A DNA stretch of 64,000 nucleotides from Bacteroides pyogenes (GCF_014196225.1 NZ_JACIDI010000009.1:1-64000); one strand, 5' to 3'. Positions 53,213-62,258 are shown, numbered from the stretch's first letter. Program-made: numbers and translations. Notes: generated by a model not told the origin, from the sequence alone.

Positions 53213-53779
53213 ATGATTAATGCTCAAGACATCAAAAACGGGACATGTATCCGTATGGACGGAAAGCTATATTTCTGCATCGAGTTCTTACATGTGAAGC
53301 CGGGAAAAGGAAACACTTTCATGCGTACCAAGCTGAAAGATGTGGTTAGCGGATACGTCATCGAACGCCGTTTCAACATCGGCGAAAAATTGGAAGATGT
53401 ACGCGTGGAACGCCGTCCCTACCAATTCTTATACAAAGAAGGAGAAGATTATATCTTCATGAATCAGGAGACTTTCGACCAGCATCCTATTGCCCACGAC
53501 CTCATCAACGGTGTAGATTTTCTGCTTGAGGGCATGGTGCTCGAAGTTGTTTCCGACGCTTCTACCGAAACCGTACTTTATGCCGACATGCCTATCAAGG
53601 TTCAGATGAAAGTCACCTATACCGAACCGGGACTGAAAGGCGATACGGCAACCAATACGCTGAAACCCGCCACAGTAGAGTCAGGCGCTACGGTACGCGT
53701 CCCGTTGTTTATCAGCGAAGGTGAAACGATTGAGATAGACACTCGCGACGGTTCTTACGTAGGCCGTGTAAAAGCATAA
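53213..53779 (+). CDS. efp: Elongation factor P
   Basis: A 188-residue factor that relieves ribosome stalling at polyprolines. Three-domain layout with HVKPGKGNTFMRTKLKD, where K32 is the position modified or contacting the P-site in other species, and the C-terminal SEGETIEIDTRDGSYVGR. Complete, with its own promoter and a terminator at 53803-53840. Confidence 0.97.
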   Translation: MINAQDIKNGTCIRMDGKLYFCIEFLHVKPGKGNTFMRTKLKDVVSGYVIERRFNIGEKLEDVRVERRPYQFLYKEGEDYIFMNQETFDQHPIAHDLINGVDFLLEGMVLEVVSDASTETVLYADMPIKVQMKVTYTEPGLKGDTATNTLKPATVESGATVRVPLFISEGETIEIDTRDGSYVGRVKA

Positions 53780-53802
53780 AATGTCATACCAATGACACAA
53801 AG

Positions 53803-53840
53803 AAACGGTGGATTTGCAAAAGCATCTCCGCCGTTTTTTA
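53803..53840 (+). terminator. Terminator of efp
   Basis: Stem AAACGGTGGA (53803-53812) with TCCGCCGTTT (53827-53836), one T-G pair, followed by TTTTA. It merges with the next promoter. Confidence 0.75.
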
Positions 53841-53841
53841 T

Positions 53842-53849
53842 TATCTTTG
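53842..53849 (+). promoter_or_regulatory. -7 box for the alkaline phosphatase gene
   Basis: TATCTTTG, 27 bases before the ATG, immediately after the efp terminator. No Pho-box-like repeat was noticed. Confidence 0.5.
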
Positions 53850-53876
53850 TCCATCATAAACTTAACATCATAAGAA

Positions 53877-55274
53877 ATGAAAAGAATTATTTACACATTA
53901 TTATTTGTCCTTATTTCCGTCGCAGCCAACGGACAGGCCAAATATGTATTCTATTTCATCGGCGATGGAATGGGAGTCAATCAAGTGAACGGCACAGAAA
54001 TGTACGCCGCCGAACTCCGAAACGGAACAATCGGCGTGCAGCCTTTATTATTTACGCAATTTCCGGTGGCAACCGTAGCGACAACCTTTTCCGGAACCAA
54101 TTCAGTGACGGACTCTGCTGCCGCCGGAACGGCGCTGGCCACCGGAAAAAAGACATACAATCACGCCATTTCGGTAGATCAGGACAAGAATCCGATTCAG
54201 ACATTGGCGGAAAAAGCCAAAAAGGCAGGAAAAAAAGTGGGCGTAACCACTTCGGTCAGCGTAGATCATGCCACGCCCGCTGCCTTCTATGCCCATCAGC
54301 CCGACCGGAATATGTATTATGAGATTGCGCTCGACCTTCCGAAAGCCGGCTTCGACTTTTATGCGGGAGGAGGTTTCCTCAAGCCGAACAAAACTTTCGA
54401 TAAAAAAGACGCCCCCGATATTTTCCCGATCTTCGAAGAAGCCGGATACACCATAGCTCGCGGATACAACGATTATAAGAATAAAGCGTCAAAAGCAGAG
54501 AAAATGATCCTTATTCAAGAAGAAGGCGCTTCACCTTCGTGCCTGCCTTATGCCATCGACCGCAAACCGGGCGACCTGACACTGGCTCAAATCACGGAAA
54601 GTGCCATCGACTTCCTGACAAAGGACAACAAAAAGGGCTTCTTCCTCATGGTGGAAGGCGGAAAGATCGACTGGGCTTGCCATTCGAACGATGCCGCCAC
54701 CACATTCAAAGAAGTACAGGATATGGACGACGCTATCAAAGTGGCCTATGAATTCTATAAAAAACACCCGAAGGAAACGTTGATAGTTGTCACCGCCGAC
54801 CACGAAACCGGCGGTCTGGGCTTGGGAACAGGCAGATACGAGCTGAACCTGAAAGCATTGCAATATCAGAAACACTCTGCCGATGAACTGTCACGACACA
54901 TCAGCGAACTGAGAAAAACCAAAGAAAACGAGGTGACTTGGGAGGATATGAAGGCGTTTCTGGGAGAAAAGATGGGATTCTGGAAAGAACTGCCCGTTTC
55001 GTGGGAACAGGAGAAGATGCTGCGCGACGAATTTGAAAAGTCATTCATCAAACACAAGGTGGTGTATGCCGAAAGCCTGTACTCAAAAAGCGAGCCTATG
55101 GCGGCCTGCGCCAAGAAAGTGATGAACGAAATAGCCATGGTAGGCTGGGTAAGCGGAGGACACTCCGCCGGATATGTTCCGGTATTCGCCATCGGAGTCG
55201 GCTCTCAACTGTTCGGAGAAAAGATCGACAACACGGAGATTCCCAAACGTATCGCCAAAGCGGCAAAATATTAA
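53877..55274 (+). CDS. Alkaline phosphatase (PhoA family), periplasmic
   Basis: A 465-residue exported phosphatase. Signal peptide (to ANGQ), metal site YFIGDGMGVNQ, nucleophile Ser in SVTDSAAAGTALATGKKT, VSVDHATPAAFYAH, FLMVEGGKIDWACHSNDAA, and C-terminal metal ligands in VTADHETGGL and GWVSGGHSAGYVP. All metal-binding positions look intact. It hydrolyses phosphate monoesters in the periplasm. Single gene with its own promoter. Confidence 0.94.
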   Translation: MKRIIYTLLFVLISVAANGQAKYVFYFIGDGMGVNQVNGTEMYAAELRNGTIGVQPLLFTQFPVATVATTFSGTNSVTDSAAAGTALATGKKTYNHAISVDQDKNPIQTLAEKAKKAGKKVGVTTSVSVDHATPAAFYAHQPDRNMYYEIALDLPKAGFDFYAGGGFLKPNKTFDKKDAPDIFPIFEEAGYTIARGYNDYKNKASKAEKMILIQEEGASPSCLPYAIDRKPGDLTLAQITESAIDFLTKDNKKGFFLMVEGGKIDWACHSNDAATTFKEVQDMDDAIKVAYEFYKKHPKETLIVVTADHETGGLGLGTGRYELNLKALQYQKHSADELSRHISELRKTKENEVTWEDMKAFLGEKMGFWKELPVSWEQEKMLRDEFEKSFIKHKVVYAESLYSKSEPMAACAKKVMNEIAMVGWVSGGHSAGYVPVFAIGVGSQLFGEKIDNTEIPKRIAKAAKY

Positions 55275-55304
55275 CCGCCGGCATAATACATCGTTTTATA
55301 TAAA

Positions 55305-55353
55305 GCAAACCGCCTTTCAGCATTTCTCTCAAACAGGCTGAAAGGCGGTTTGC
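55305..55353. terminator. Hairpin between convergent alkaline phosphatase and lpxH genes
   Basis: A perfect 17-bp stem (55305-55321 with 55337-55353) and 15-base loop. There is no long T run on either side. It lies between two converging stop codons and probably ends both transcripts. Confidence 0.7.
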
Positions 55354-55363
55354 CGCTTTCGGG

Positions 55364-56128
55364 CTAAACTTTCGTTTCGCCCTCGACAAAATTCTCCAGA
55401 AAAAGATTCTCTCCATCGAACACTGCGTATGAAAAATAACGAATCCAGTCGCCTAAAATCAACACACGGGCAGTAGCGCTTAGCATCAAGTCCAATTCGA
55501 TATGCCGATGCCCGTAGAGGAAAAAATTAATAGTGGGATGGCTCTTCAAATATTCTTTGGTGTATAGCACCAGATATTCTTTATCTTCTCCCATATAGTC
55601 GGGTTCCTTTCCATCCATCCGCTTTTTCCGGCTATGCTTCGCCCACGTCAACCCCAACTCAACACTCCAGCGGGGATGTAAAGCAGAAAAAAGTTTCTGC
55701 AAGGTCGTACTGTGAAAAAGTCTTCTCAGCAGTTTGAACTTATGATCGGGATCGCCCAATCCGTCACCATGCGCCAGATAGAATTCCTTTCCATAAATCT
55801 CCACTGTCAGCGGTTCGCGATGAACAATCACCCCGCACTCTTTCGTCAGATAATCGCCGCACCAAATATCATGGTTGCCTATAAAAAAATGAACTTCCAC
55901 CCCCATATCCGTAAGCTCAGAGAGCTTTCCCAAGAAGCGGGTATATCCTTTGGGGACGACCAAACGAAATTCATACCAGAAGTCGAACATGTCTCCCAGC
56001 AAATAAACGGCAGCAGCTTTATGCTTGATGCTATCGAGAAAATTCACCAAACGCCTTTCATGAGTACGCCCGTGCTCGATGGCGCGTGAACCCAGATGCG
56101 CGTCGGAAAGGAAATAAACGTTTTTCAT
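55364..56128 (-). CDS. lpxH: UDP-2,3-diacylglucosamine diphosphatase-like metallophosphoesterase
   Basis: A 254-residue enzyme of the LpxH family for lipid A synthesis. The metallophosphoesterase motifs are in order: FLSDAHLGS, LLGDMFDFWYEF, FFIGNHDIWCGDY, AHGDGLG and YGHRHIELD. Length and motif order fit; related Bacteroidetes proteins carry the same name. The next gene (DUF59) lies 34 bases upstream on the same strand. Confidence 0.88.
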   Translation of the reverse strand: MKNVYFLSDAHLGSRAIEHGRTHERRLVNFLDSIKHKAAAVYLLGDMFDFWYEFRLVVPKGYTRFLGKLSELTDMGVEVHFFIGNHDIWCGDYLTKECGVIVHREPLTVEIYGKEFYLAHGDGLGDPDHKFKLLRRLFHSTTLQKLFSALHPRWSVELGLTWAKHSRKKRMDGKEPDYMGEDKEYLVLYTKEYLKSHPTINFFLYGHRHIELDLMLSATARVLILGDWIRYFSYAVFDGENLFLENFVEGETKV

Positions 56129-56162
56129 TCAACGGTAATGATTAACGGCTCGCAAACGGCGA

Positions 56163-56474
56163 TTATAAAAAGCCCAGTTCCAGTTTCGCTTCTTCACTCA
56201 TCATGTCTTTGTCCCATTCCGGTTCGAACACCAGATTGATGGTCGTGGATTTCACTCCCTCCACCGAGTCTACCTTCTGCCGGACATCTTCCATGATAAA
56301 ATCGGCAGCCGGACAGTTGGGCGCGGTCAGCGTCATGTCTATCACAACATCCCCGCTATCCGCCACATCGATTTTATAGATCAGACCGAGTTCGTATACG
56401 TCCACCGGAATTTCCGGATCGTATACGGTTTTCAACATCGCCACTATTTTTTCTTCTATCTGAAACTTCTCCAT
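56163..56474 (-). CDS. MIP18/DUF59 iron-sulfur cluster assembly factor (SufT-like)
   Basis: A 103-residue protein of the DUF59/MIP18 family: VYDPEIPVDVYELGLIYKID (DPE motif) and MTLTAPNCPAADF with the conserved Cys. It helps mature Fe-S proteins. The ATG at 56474 is used; the longer frame overlaps radC. It lies between radC and lpxH. Confidence 0.9.
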   Translation of the reverse strand: MEKFQIEEKIVAMLKTVYDPEIPVDVYELGLIYKIDVADSGDVVIDMTLTAPNCPAADFIMEDVRQKVDSVEGVKSTTINLVFEPEWDKDMMSEEAKLELGFL

Positions 56475-56523
56475 AAAGCTTTCTACATTTAAATTCGAAC
56501 AGCAAAGATAAGAATAAATTCGT

Positions 56524-57219
56524 TTAGAGGAGCCCCTCATCGGCAAAACTGTAATATCGCCCCTCACAAACAATAACGTGGTCTATCAGATGAATGTTCA
56601 TTGTGCCCGCCGCCTTGCGGATATGTTCCGTCAATGTGCGGTCGGGCTGACTGGGCAAAACATTGCCCGAAGGATGATTGTGGACGACAGCCATCTGCGT
56701 CGCCCGTTGAAGCAACGCCTCACGCAAAATAGTCCGCACGTCGGCATACGTCCCGTCGATGCCGCCGGTGCTTATCCTCACCTTATCTATCACTTTCGCC
56801 GCCTGATTCAAAAGCAACACCCAAAACTCTTCTTGCTCCAAATCGCACATCAACGGGTGGAAAAGATCGTATATGTCTTTAGAACATTCGATTTGACGCC
56901 TCACTTCCGCTTCCTGCAACTTCCGCCTCTTGCCCAGCTCCAGAGCCGCCATCACGGTAATGCTTTTGGCAGGCCCCATGCCTTTGAAGCGAGAATAATC
57001 CCGCACTTCCCATTTCGCCAAAGAGTTGAGATTATTATCGCAACTGAGCAGAATGCGCCGCATAAGTCCTACGGCGCTTTCATCGGTATTTCCGGAACCT
57101 ATCAGAATGGCAAGCAACTCGGCGTCGCTCAAGGCTTGCGCTCCTTTTTCCATCATTTTCTCACGCGGACGGTCTTCTATCGCCCACTGATTGATAGACA
57201 GTTTGTGTTTTGCTTTCAT
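56524..57219 (-). CDS. radC: RadC-family JAB/MPN protein
   Basis: A 231-residue protein: helical N-terminal half with an HhH-like segment (FKGMGPAKSITVMAALEL), then the JAMM metalloprotease-like domain with EEFWVLLLNQAAKVID and AVVHNHPSGNVLPSQPD, which carries the zinc ligands. Named RadC, though a role in repair is doubtful. The ATG at 57219 is used. Confidence 0.93.
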   Translation of the reverse strand: MKAKHKLSINQWAIEDRPREKMMEKGAQALSDAELLAILIGSGNTDESAVGLMRRILLSCDNNLNSLAKWEVRDYSRFKGMGPAKSITVMAALELGKRRKLQEAEVRRQIECSKDIYDLFHPLMCDLEQEEFWVLLLNQAAKVIDKVRISTGGIDGTYADVRTILREALLQRATQMAVVHNHPSGNVLPSQPDRTLTEHIRKAAGTMNIHLIDHVIVCEGRYYSFADEGLL

Positions 57220-57337
57220 TTCAATTTGTATTTTCCCGCCTCTCCGTAGGCCGACCTCAGCGAAGCAGAGACGGAACAAGATTTGTGTTCATAGTTTTTT
57301 GTATGCTGTTTTCCCGCAACTCAGCAGAGAACCTTAC

Positions 57338-58327
57338 TCATTGATAGAAATTCTTACGAAAAGCCTCGAATTCCTCCCTGCCAAGCACACAACGCTGCCA
57401 CCATGCCCGCCAGAAACCGGTGCCATAGCCTATCAGCTGGATAAAAGCGGCGGCAATGGAGTAAAAGCCTATACGCAAACTTTTATTCTGCCATGCGGCA
57501 TCGGCAAAAACCAGTAGGGCGTAAAGCAAAAGAGGCATGACGCTGTAGCCGCAAAAAGGAAATACCAACAACAGTACCGCAGTACCCAAAGTGAACAAAG
57601 CCGGAAGAAGATGTACAAGTTTGAGCGATTCGGGATACTTCTTATACAGGTTGATGCGGGCAATGCCCGAATTGTGCACCTGCTTAAAGAACTTTTTCAA
57701 ATCCGTCCGCCGCTTATGATACACCCATGCGTCGGGAAAGAGACGACAGGCATAACCCGCTTTGAAAATACGGATGCTGAAATCGATGTCTTCGCCGAAG
57801 CGCATCCGGGAAAAACCTCCCAACTTCCGGTAGACTTCAGTACGAATGCCCATATTAAAGCTGCGAGGATAGAATTTATCCATCTTCTTTTTCCCGCCGC
57901 GGATACCGCCTGTGGTGAAAAACGACGTCATCGAATAATTGATGGCTTTCTGGATGTCGGTAAAAGATTCGTGGGCGCGGTCGGGACCGCCGAAAGCATC
58001 AGCCGGCTCACTTGCCAGTTCCCTCTCCACCGCTTCGAAATATCCTTCGGGCAGAATGACATCGGAATCCAAAATAATCAGATAATCGCCGCTACTCCGC
58101 TCCGCTCCGTAATTGCGGGTCTGTCCCGGTCCGGAATTAGGTTTAAAGAAATAGCGCACTGCCAACATCTCCCGATACCTTTCAACCACTTGTTCGCAAG
58201 ATAGTGTAGAGCCGTCTTCCACCACGATAACCTCGAAGTCGGTGAAATGTTGCCGGGTTAAGCTCCGAAGCAGTTCATCCACTTCATCCGGACGGTTGTA
58301 AACCGGCACAATGACTGAATAGCGCAT
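57338..58327 (-). CDS. Family 2 glycosyltransferase, membrane-anchored
   Basis: A 329-residue GT-A glycosyltransferase. VIVPVYNRPDEVDELLRSL, FEVIVVEDGST, ILDSDVILPEGY (DxD) and RFGEDIDFSIRIFKAGY, with two or three transmembrane helices near the C-terminus (about 235-290, LFTLGTAVLLLVFPF). It probably adds a sugar to a surface polysaccharide or lipid at the cytoplasmic face. It is isolated from any polysaccharide locus in this window. Confidence 0.88.
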   Translation of the reverse strand: MRYSVIVPVYNRPDEVDELLRSLTRQHFTDFEVIVVEDGSTLSCEQVVERYREMLAVRYFFKPNSGPGQTRNYGAERSSGDYLIILDSDVILPEGYFEAVERELASEPADAFGGPDRAHESFTDIQKAINYSMTSFFTTGGIRGGKKKMDKFYPRSFNMGIRTEVYRKLGGFSRMRFGEDIDFSIRIFKAGYACRLFPDAWVYHKRRTDLKKFFKQVHNSGIARINLYKKYPESLKLVHLLPALFTLGTAVLLLVFPFCGYSVMPLLLYALLVFADAAWQNKSLRIGFYSIAAAFIQLIGYGTGFWRAWWQRCVLGREEFEAFRKNFYQ

Positions 58328-58803
58328 AAAATAACTGTTTTAAATTCAATCACAAATTAAGAGAAAAAAAAGGAATCGGGAAAAAGAATCGGTCAAAACT
58401 ATCCGCCGAAGAGCATCCAAAGGGCAAGCATCCGGAGATAATCCCGGCCTAACCACCCAAAAATCCGTAGGGAAGAGACCTACAGAGTGCTTTTGAAAAG
58501 CTTCGTTTGCTGCACCAATCGCCTGTTTAATTTACATTTGCAACTGCATTGCCGTGCTAAAGAAAAACAACACGGCGAACTACAGAAAAAAGCCGGCGGG
58601 CTTTGAAAAAAAGGCGGCGGGCTTTGAAATCAAACACGCTGATGTTTGAAATGAAAGGCGGCGGGCTTTTCAAACAAGCATGAAAGAGATACAAAAAAAG
58701 ACCGGGACATGGATTTTCCGGTCTTCAAAATCAAAAAAATCGATTCATTGTATTTCTTGCTTTTTGTGTAAAAAAGCACCGAAAGACTCATAATGCAATC
58801 ATA
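58328..58803. other. Intergenic region upstream of the glycosyltransferase, with repeats
   Basis: No gene seen. It holds the repeat array at 58586-58676 and, before the small gene at 58804, a hairpin (about 58697-58725: AAAGACCGGG ... TTCCGGTCTT) that may be a terminator for that gene. Confidence 0.5.
58586..58676. repeat. Array of about 22-bp units, GGCGGGCTTTGAAA type
   Basis: CGGCGGG occurs at 58594, 58615 and 58659 (spacings 21 and 44). TTTGAAA occurs at 58602, 58623 and 58645 (21 and 22). One middle unit has a different filling (TCAAACACGCTGATGTTTGA), itself palindromic at its ends. The period is thus 21-22 bases. Confidence 0.8.
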
Positions 58804-58983
58804 TCACGAGCAATCGGCCTCGCCACATCCGCAAGAGATCAACCAATCGGCATATCCATCCACTTCGGCATATTCCCCGCATATATCAATATAGCTGTAT
58901 GCCATAGTCAAATCGGCCCGGATGTTCGGATAAAATTCTTCCAACTGCTGCTGGAGCTCTTCGGGGGTGATACCATTTTCCAT
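58804..58983 (-). CDS. Small protein with Cys-rich end, unknown function
   Basis: A 59-residue protein: MENGITPEELQQQLEEFYPN, IRADLTMAYSYIDICGEYAE, then VDGYADWLISCGCGEADCS. Helical, acidic, with three or four cysteines close to the C-terminus that could bind a metal. A purine-rich stretch (AGAAGAAG) precedes the ATG and a consensus promoter lies ~120 bases upstream. No family recognised. Confidence 0.6.
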   Translation of the reverse strand: MENGITPEELQQQLEEFYPNIRADLTMAYSYIDICGEYAEVDGYADWLISCGCGEADCS

Positions 58984-59397
58984 ATTACTTCTTCTAAAGA
59001 TATATAAACAACTCGCTTCATAGTCCTTGCCGGTCAAATATCGGCTACATAAAGCCCGGCAATTGCATGGCAGAAGCATAAGGATTCTCTTATCTGTCTC
59101 ACAAATATAATGCACTGATGATTGTAAAACAAGCCCCTTAGCCCTTTTCTTGCTTTTTGATTTTATTTTCGCAGGAAACAGTTTGTACCCTTTCAACTTG
59201 TTGACGACAACCGACATGCGTTGCAATCTTACCATTTTTCCACCTATTATATAATATAGATTTGAAGTTGCTGTAAACAAAGACAACAAGGATGAACGAC
59301 TAAACATGTCGTGAATAAAAAGAAATTCCCCTTATTCTTCGCTATCCTGCCACAGGAGAGCGAAAAACAAGGGGACTCTATAAAATCTTTATTTTCG
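58984..59397. other. Region between the small Cys-rich gene and ackA
   Basis: Holds the small gene's leader and promoter and, near 59320-59385, a possible ackA terminator. The frame of the small gene stays open upstream to 59307, but that would read through the promoter. No further gene seen. Confidence 0.5.
59102..59132 (-). promoter_or_regulatory. Promoter of the small Cys-rich gene
   Basis: On the minus strand: TTG (complement 59130-59132), 20-base spacer, TATATTTG (complement 59102-59109). The leader to the ATG is about 110 bases. Confidence 0.65.
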
Positions 59398-60594
59398 TTA
59401 CTTGCTCACGATAGCCATGGTATCGGACGCAATCACCAGCTCTTCGTCGGTAGGAATCACCACGACTTTCACTTTCGAGTCGTCGGCGGAAATTACAGCT
59501 TCCACGCCACGCACACTGTTTCTCGCCTTATCCATTTTAACGCCCATGAATTCGAGACCCTCGCACACTGCCGCACGGCAAGATGCCTGATTCTCACCTA
59601 CGCCACCGGTAAACACAATGGTGTCGACACCGCCTAAAACAGCAGCATACGCGCCTACGTATTTCTTGATGCGATGGAAGTACATTTTTTCTGCCAAGAT
59701 GGCTTGTTTGTTTCCGGCAGCCACAGCAGATTCTATCTCGCGCATATCGCTCGAAATACCGGAAATGCCCAACACACCGCTCTTTTTATTCAAAAGATTG
59801 GAAACTCCGGTCATGTTCAAGCCTTCCTTATCCATGATGAAAGTAACCGCTCCGGCATCGATGTCGCCGCTGCGTGTTCCCATCATCAGGCCTTCGAGCG
59901 GAGTCAATCCCATCGTGGTATCCATACATTTGCCGTCTTTGATGGCAGCGATAGAACCTCCGTTGCCGATGTGGCAAGTGATGATTCTTTGTCCTTCGGT
60001 TTTTACACCCAGAAACTCGCACACACGTTGCGAAACGTAACGGTGAGATGTTCCGTGGAACCCATAACGACGCACGCCGTACTTCTCATAAAGTTCGTAA
60101 GGAATGGCATATAAGTAGGCATAGTCGGGCATGGTCTGGTGGAACGCCGTATCGAACACACCTACCTGCGGCACGTTTGGAAGAATGGCGGTAATCGCGT
60201 TCACGCCTTTCAGGTTGGCGGGATTGTGCAAAGGCGCCAGATCGTTGCAGGCAATGAAAACATCCAGCACTTCTTTGTTCAGCAGCACCGATTCGCTGAA
60301 GCGCTCGCCTCCGTGAACCATGCGGTGCCCCACCGCATCAATCTCATCCAATGATTTGATGGCGCCGTATTCCGGACCGGTCAAGGTATTCAGGATAAAT
60401 TCCACACCTACGGTATGTTCGGGAATGTCTTTCTCCAACACTTTCTTGCTCCCGTCGGGCAATGTCAGCTTCAGGAACGAACCTTTCAAACCTATTTTCT
60501 CGATTCCTCCTTGGGCGATAACCTCTTTACTGTCCATATCGAACAGCTTATATTTAATAGACGAACTGCCACAATTCAGTACTAAAATTTTCAT
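59398..60594 (-). CDS. ackA: Acetate kinase
   Basis: A 398-residue ASKHA-fold enzyme making ATP from acetyl phosphate during fermentation. VLNCGSSSIKYKLFD, VGHRMVHGGE, VFDTAFHQTMPDYAY, HIGNGGSIAAIKDGKCMDTT and FTGGVGENQ. Full length, 48 bases after pta on the same strand. Confidence 0.97.
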   Translation of the reverse strand: MKILVLNCGSSSIKYKLFDMDSKEVIAQGGIEKIGLKGSFLKLTLPDGSKKVLEKDIPEHTVGVEFILNTLTGPEYGAIKSLDEIDAVGHRMVHGGERFSESVLLNKEVLDVFIACNDLAPLHNPANLKGVNAITAILPNVPQVGVFDTAFHQTMPDYAYLYAIPYELYEKYGVRRYGFHGTSHRYVSQRVCEFLGVKTEGQRIITCHIGNGGSIAAIKDGKCMDTTMGLTPLEGLMMGTRSGDIDAGAVTFIMDKEGLNMTGVSNLLNKKSGVLGISGISSDMREIESAVAAGNKQAILAEKMYFHRIKKYVGAYAAVLGGVDTIVFTGGVGENQASCRAAVCEGLEFMGVKMDKARNSVRGVEAVISADDSKVKVVVIPTDEELVIASDTMAIVSK

Positions 60595-60642
60595 GCTTCT
60601 AGTTTTAAATAATTTAACGATAAGTGGTTACAGGCGACGAAC

Positions 60643-61662
60643 TCAACGAATGTTCTTTGCCGCGATGGCCTGATTGGCGGTAATGGCAATCATGCGATAG
60701 ATATCTGCAATAGAGCAACCGCGAGACAAATCGTTGACCGGACGGGCGATACCCTGCAAGATAGGCCCTACCGCATCGGCATGTCCCAAACGCTGTACCA
60801 ATTTATAAGAAATGTTTCCGACTTCGAGGCTCGGAACTATCAACACATTTGCTTCTCCCGCCACATGCGATCCCGGAGCTTTGCTTGCTCCGATCTCAGG
60901 AACGAGAGCGGCATCCGCTTGCATTTCACCGTCCAAATCGAGCGTGGGCGCCATTTCTTTGGCAATCTTGGTGGCTTCTATCACCTTGTCCACCACTTCA
61001 TGTGTAGCGGAACCTTTTGTAGAGAAGCTCAGCATCGCTACTTTCGGGCTCTCGATACCTGCAACCGCTTTCGCTGTTTGAGCCGTACAAACGGCGATTT
61101 GTGCCAACTGATTGGCGTCCGGAACGGGAGTAACTGCCACGTCACCCATCAGCAAAAGCCCGTTCTTACCGCATTCGGGAGCATGCGTAAGCAACAACAT
61201 CGCGCCTGAAACACAAGTGATACCCGGTGCGGTTTTAATAATCTGCAAGGCGGGACGAAGTACATTTCCGGTAGTATTCCGGGCCCCTGCCAATTGTCCG
61301 TCGGCATCGCCGCTCTTAATCATCAAGCAACCATAGAACAAAGGATCGCTCGTCAGTTTACGAGCTTCTTCAATCGTCATTCCCTTCTTCTTACGAAGCT
61401 CGCACAAGAGTTGCGCGTATTCCTCGTGTTTCGGAGAAGTCTCAGGATTGATGATTGTAGCCTTACAAATATTCCCTAAACCCCATTTTACTGCTAACTC
61501 GTTGATTTCATCCGGATTACCCAACAATACAAGATCGGCAACTTCATCTGTCAAAATCTGATTGGCAGCTTTCAATGTACGCTCCTCCGTTCCTTCGGGA
61601 AGAACAATGCGCTGGCGGTTTGCTTTTGCCCGCTCAACGATCTGGTTGATTAAATTAAGCAT
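60643..61662 (-). CDS. pta: Phosphate acetyltransferase
   Basis: A 339-residue enzyme converting acetyl-CoA and phosphate to acetyl phosphate. IVLPEGTEERTLKAAN, SGDADGQLAGARNTTGNVLRP region, LSFSTKGSATHE and GPILQGIARPVNDLSRGCS. Short form without the N-terminal regulatory domain. Operon pta-ackA. Confidence 0.97.
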   Translation of the reverse strand: MLNLINQIVERAKANRQRIVLPEGTEERTLKAANQILTDEVADLVLLGNPDEINELAVKWGLGNICKATIINPETSPKHEEYAQLLCELRKKKGMTIEEARKLTSDPLFYGCLMIKSGDADGQLAGARNTTGNVLRPALQIIKTAPGITCVSGAMLLLTHAPECGKNGLLLMGDVAVTPVPDANQLAQIAVCTAQTAKAVAGIESPKVAMLSFSTKGSATHEVVDKVIEATKIAKEMAPTLDLDGEMQADAALVPEIGASKAPGSHVAGEANVLIVPSLEVGNISYKLVQRLGHADAVGPILQGIARPVNDLSRGCSIADIYRMIAITANQAIAAKNIR

Positions 61663-61714
61663 AGATATATTTAATATATGTTATAAAATTCGAGATAGCT
61701 TTCTTTTTGCACTG

Positions 61715-61722
61715 CAAAAGTA
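61715..61722 (-). promoter_or_regulatory. -7 box for pta-ackA
   Basis: TACTTTTG on the minus strand, 53 bases before the pta ATG. Confidence 0.55.
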
Positions 61723-61815
61723 CTGAATTTTGCAATATCCACATTACAAAAGGTTTCTATTTTAATTTCTAAGTCTAAAATATTATAATATTTAACACTG
61801 TACTTCTATTTTTCC

Positions 61816-61823
61816 TATCTTTG
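61816..61823 (+). promoter_or_regulatory. -7 box for lrgAB
   Basis: TATCTTTG, 32 bases before the lrgA-like ATG, divergent from pta. Confidence 0.55.
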
Positions 61824-61854
61824 CCGTATTTTCAAACATCAACAGATAATTAGT

Positions 61855-62193
61855 ATGATACGTCAGTGCGCCATTTTATTTGGCTGTTTGGCTTTGGGTG
61901 AATTAATCGTTTACCTTACGGGGATTAAGCTCCCGTCCAGCATCGTCGGTATGCTGCTTCTCGCTCTCTTTCTGAAATTAGGCTGGGTCAAACTTCATTG
62001 GGTACAAGGAATGTCCGACTTTCTGGTTGCTAACTTAGGATTCTTCTTTATCCCGCCGGGAGTAGCGCTAATGCTGTATTTCGACGTCATCACCTCACAA
62101 TTCTGGCCGATCGTTATCGCCACGATAGTCAGCACCGCACTTGTTTTGGCCGTCACCGGATGGGTTCATCAATTAACACGTAAAATCAAATGA
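61855..62193 (+). CDS. lrgA: CidA/LrgA-family membrane protein
   Basis: A 112-residue protein with four transmembrane helices. LPSSIVGMLLLALFLKLGWV and FFFIPPGVALM are the family hallmarks. CidA/LrgA proteins are holin-like and have also been linked to pyruvate or overflow-metabolite transport, which would suit a position next to pta-ackA. Its last codons are duplicated just before lrgB. Confidence 0.9.
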   Translation: MIRQCAILFGCLALGELIVYLTGIKLPSSIVGMLLLALFLKLGWVKLHWVQGMSDFLVANLGFFFIPPGVALMLYFDVITSQFWPIVIATIVSTALVLAVTGWVHQLTRKIK

Positions 62194-62258
62194 CCCGGAA
62201 GAAAACAGTCTTAAATCTCTCAGCCTGTGTTCACCAATTAACATGTAAAATCAAATGA
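62165..62258 (+). repeat. Short direct repeat at the lrgA-lrgB junction
   Basis: 29-base segments at 62165-62193 and 62230-62258 differ at two positions and lie 65 bases apart. Each ends in AAATGA: the first supplies the lrgA stop, the second the lrgB start (ATGA). Confidence 0.9.
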
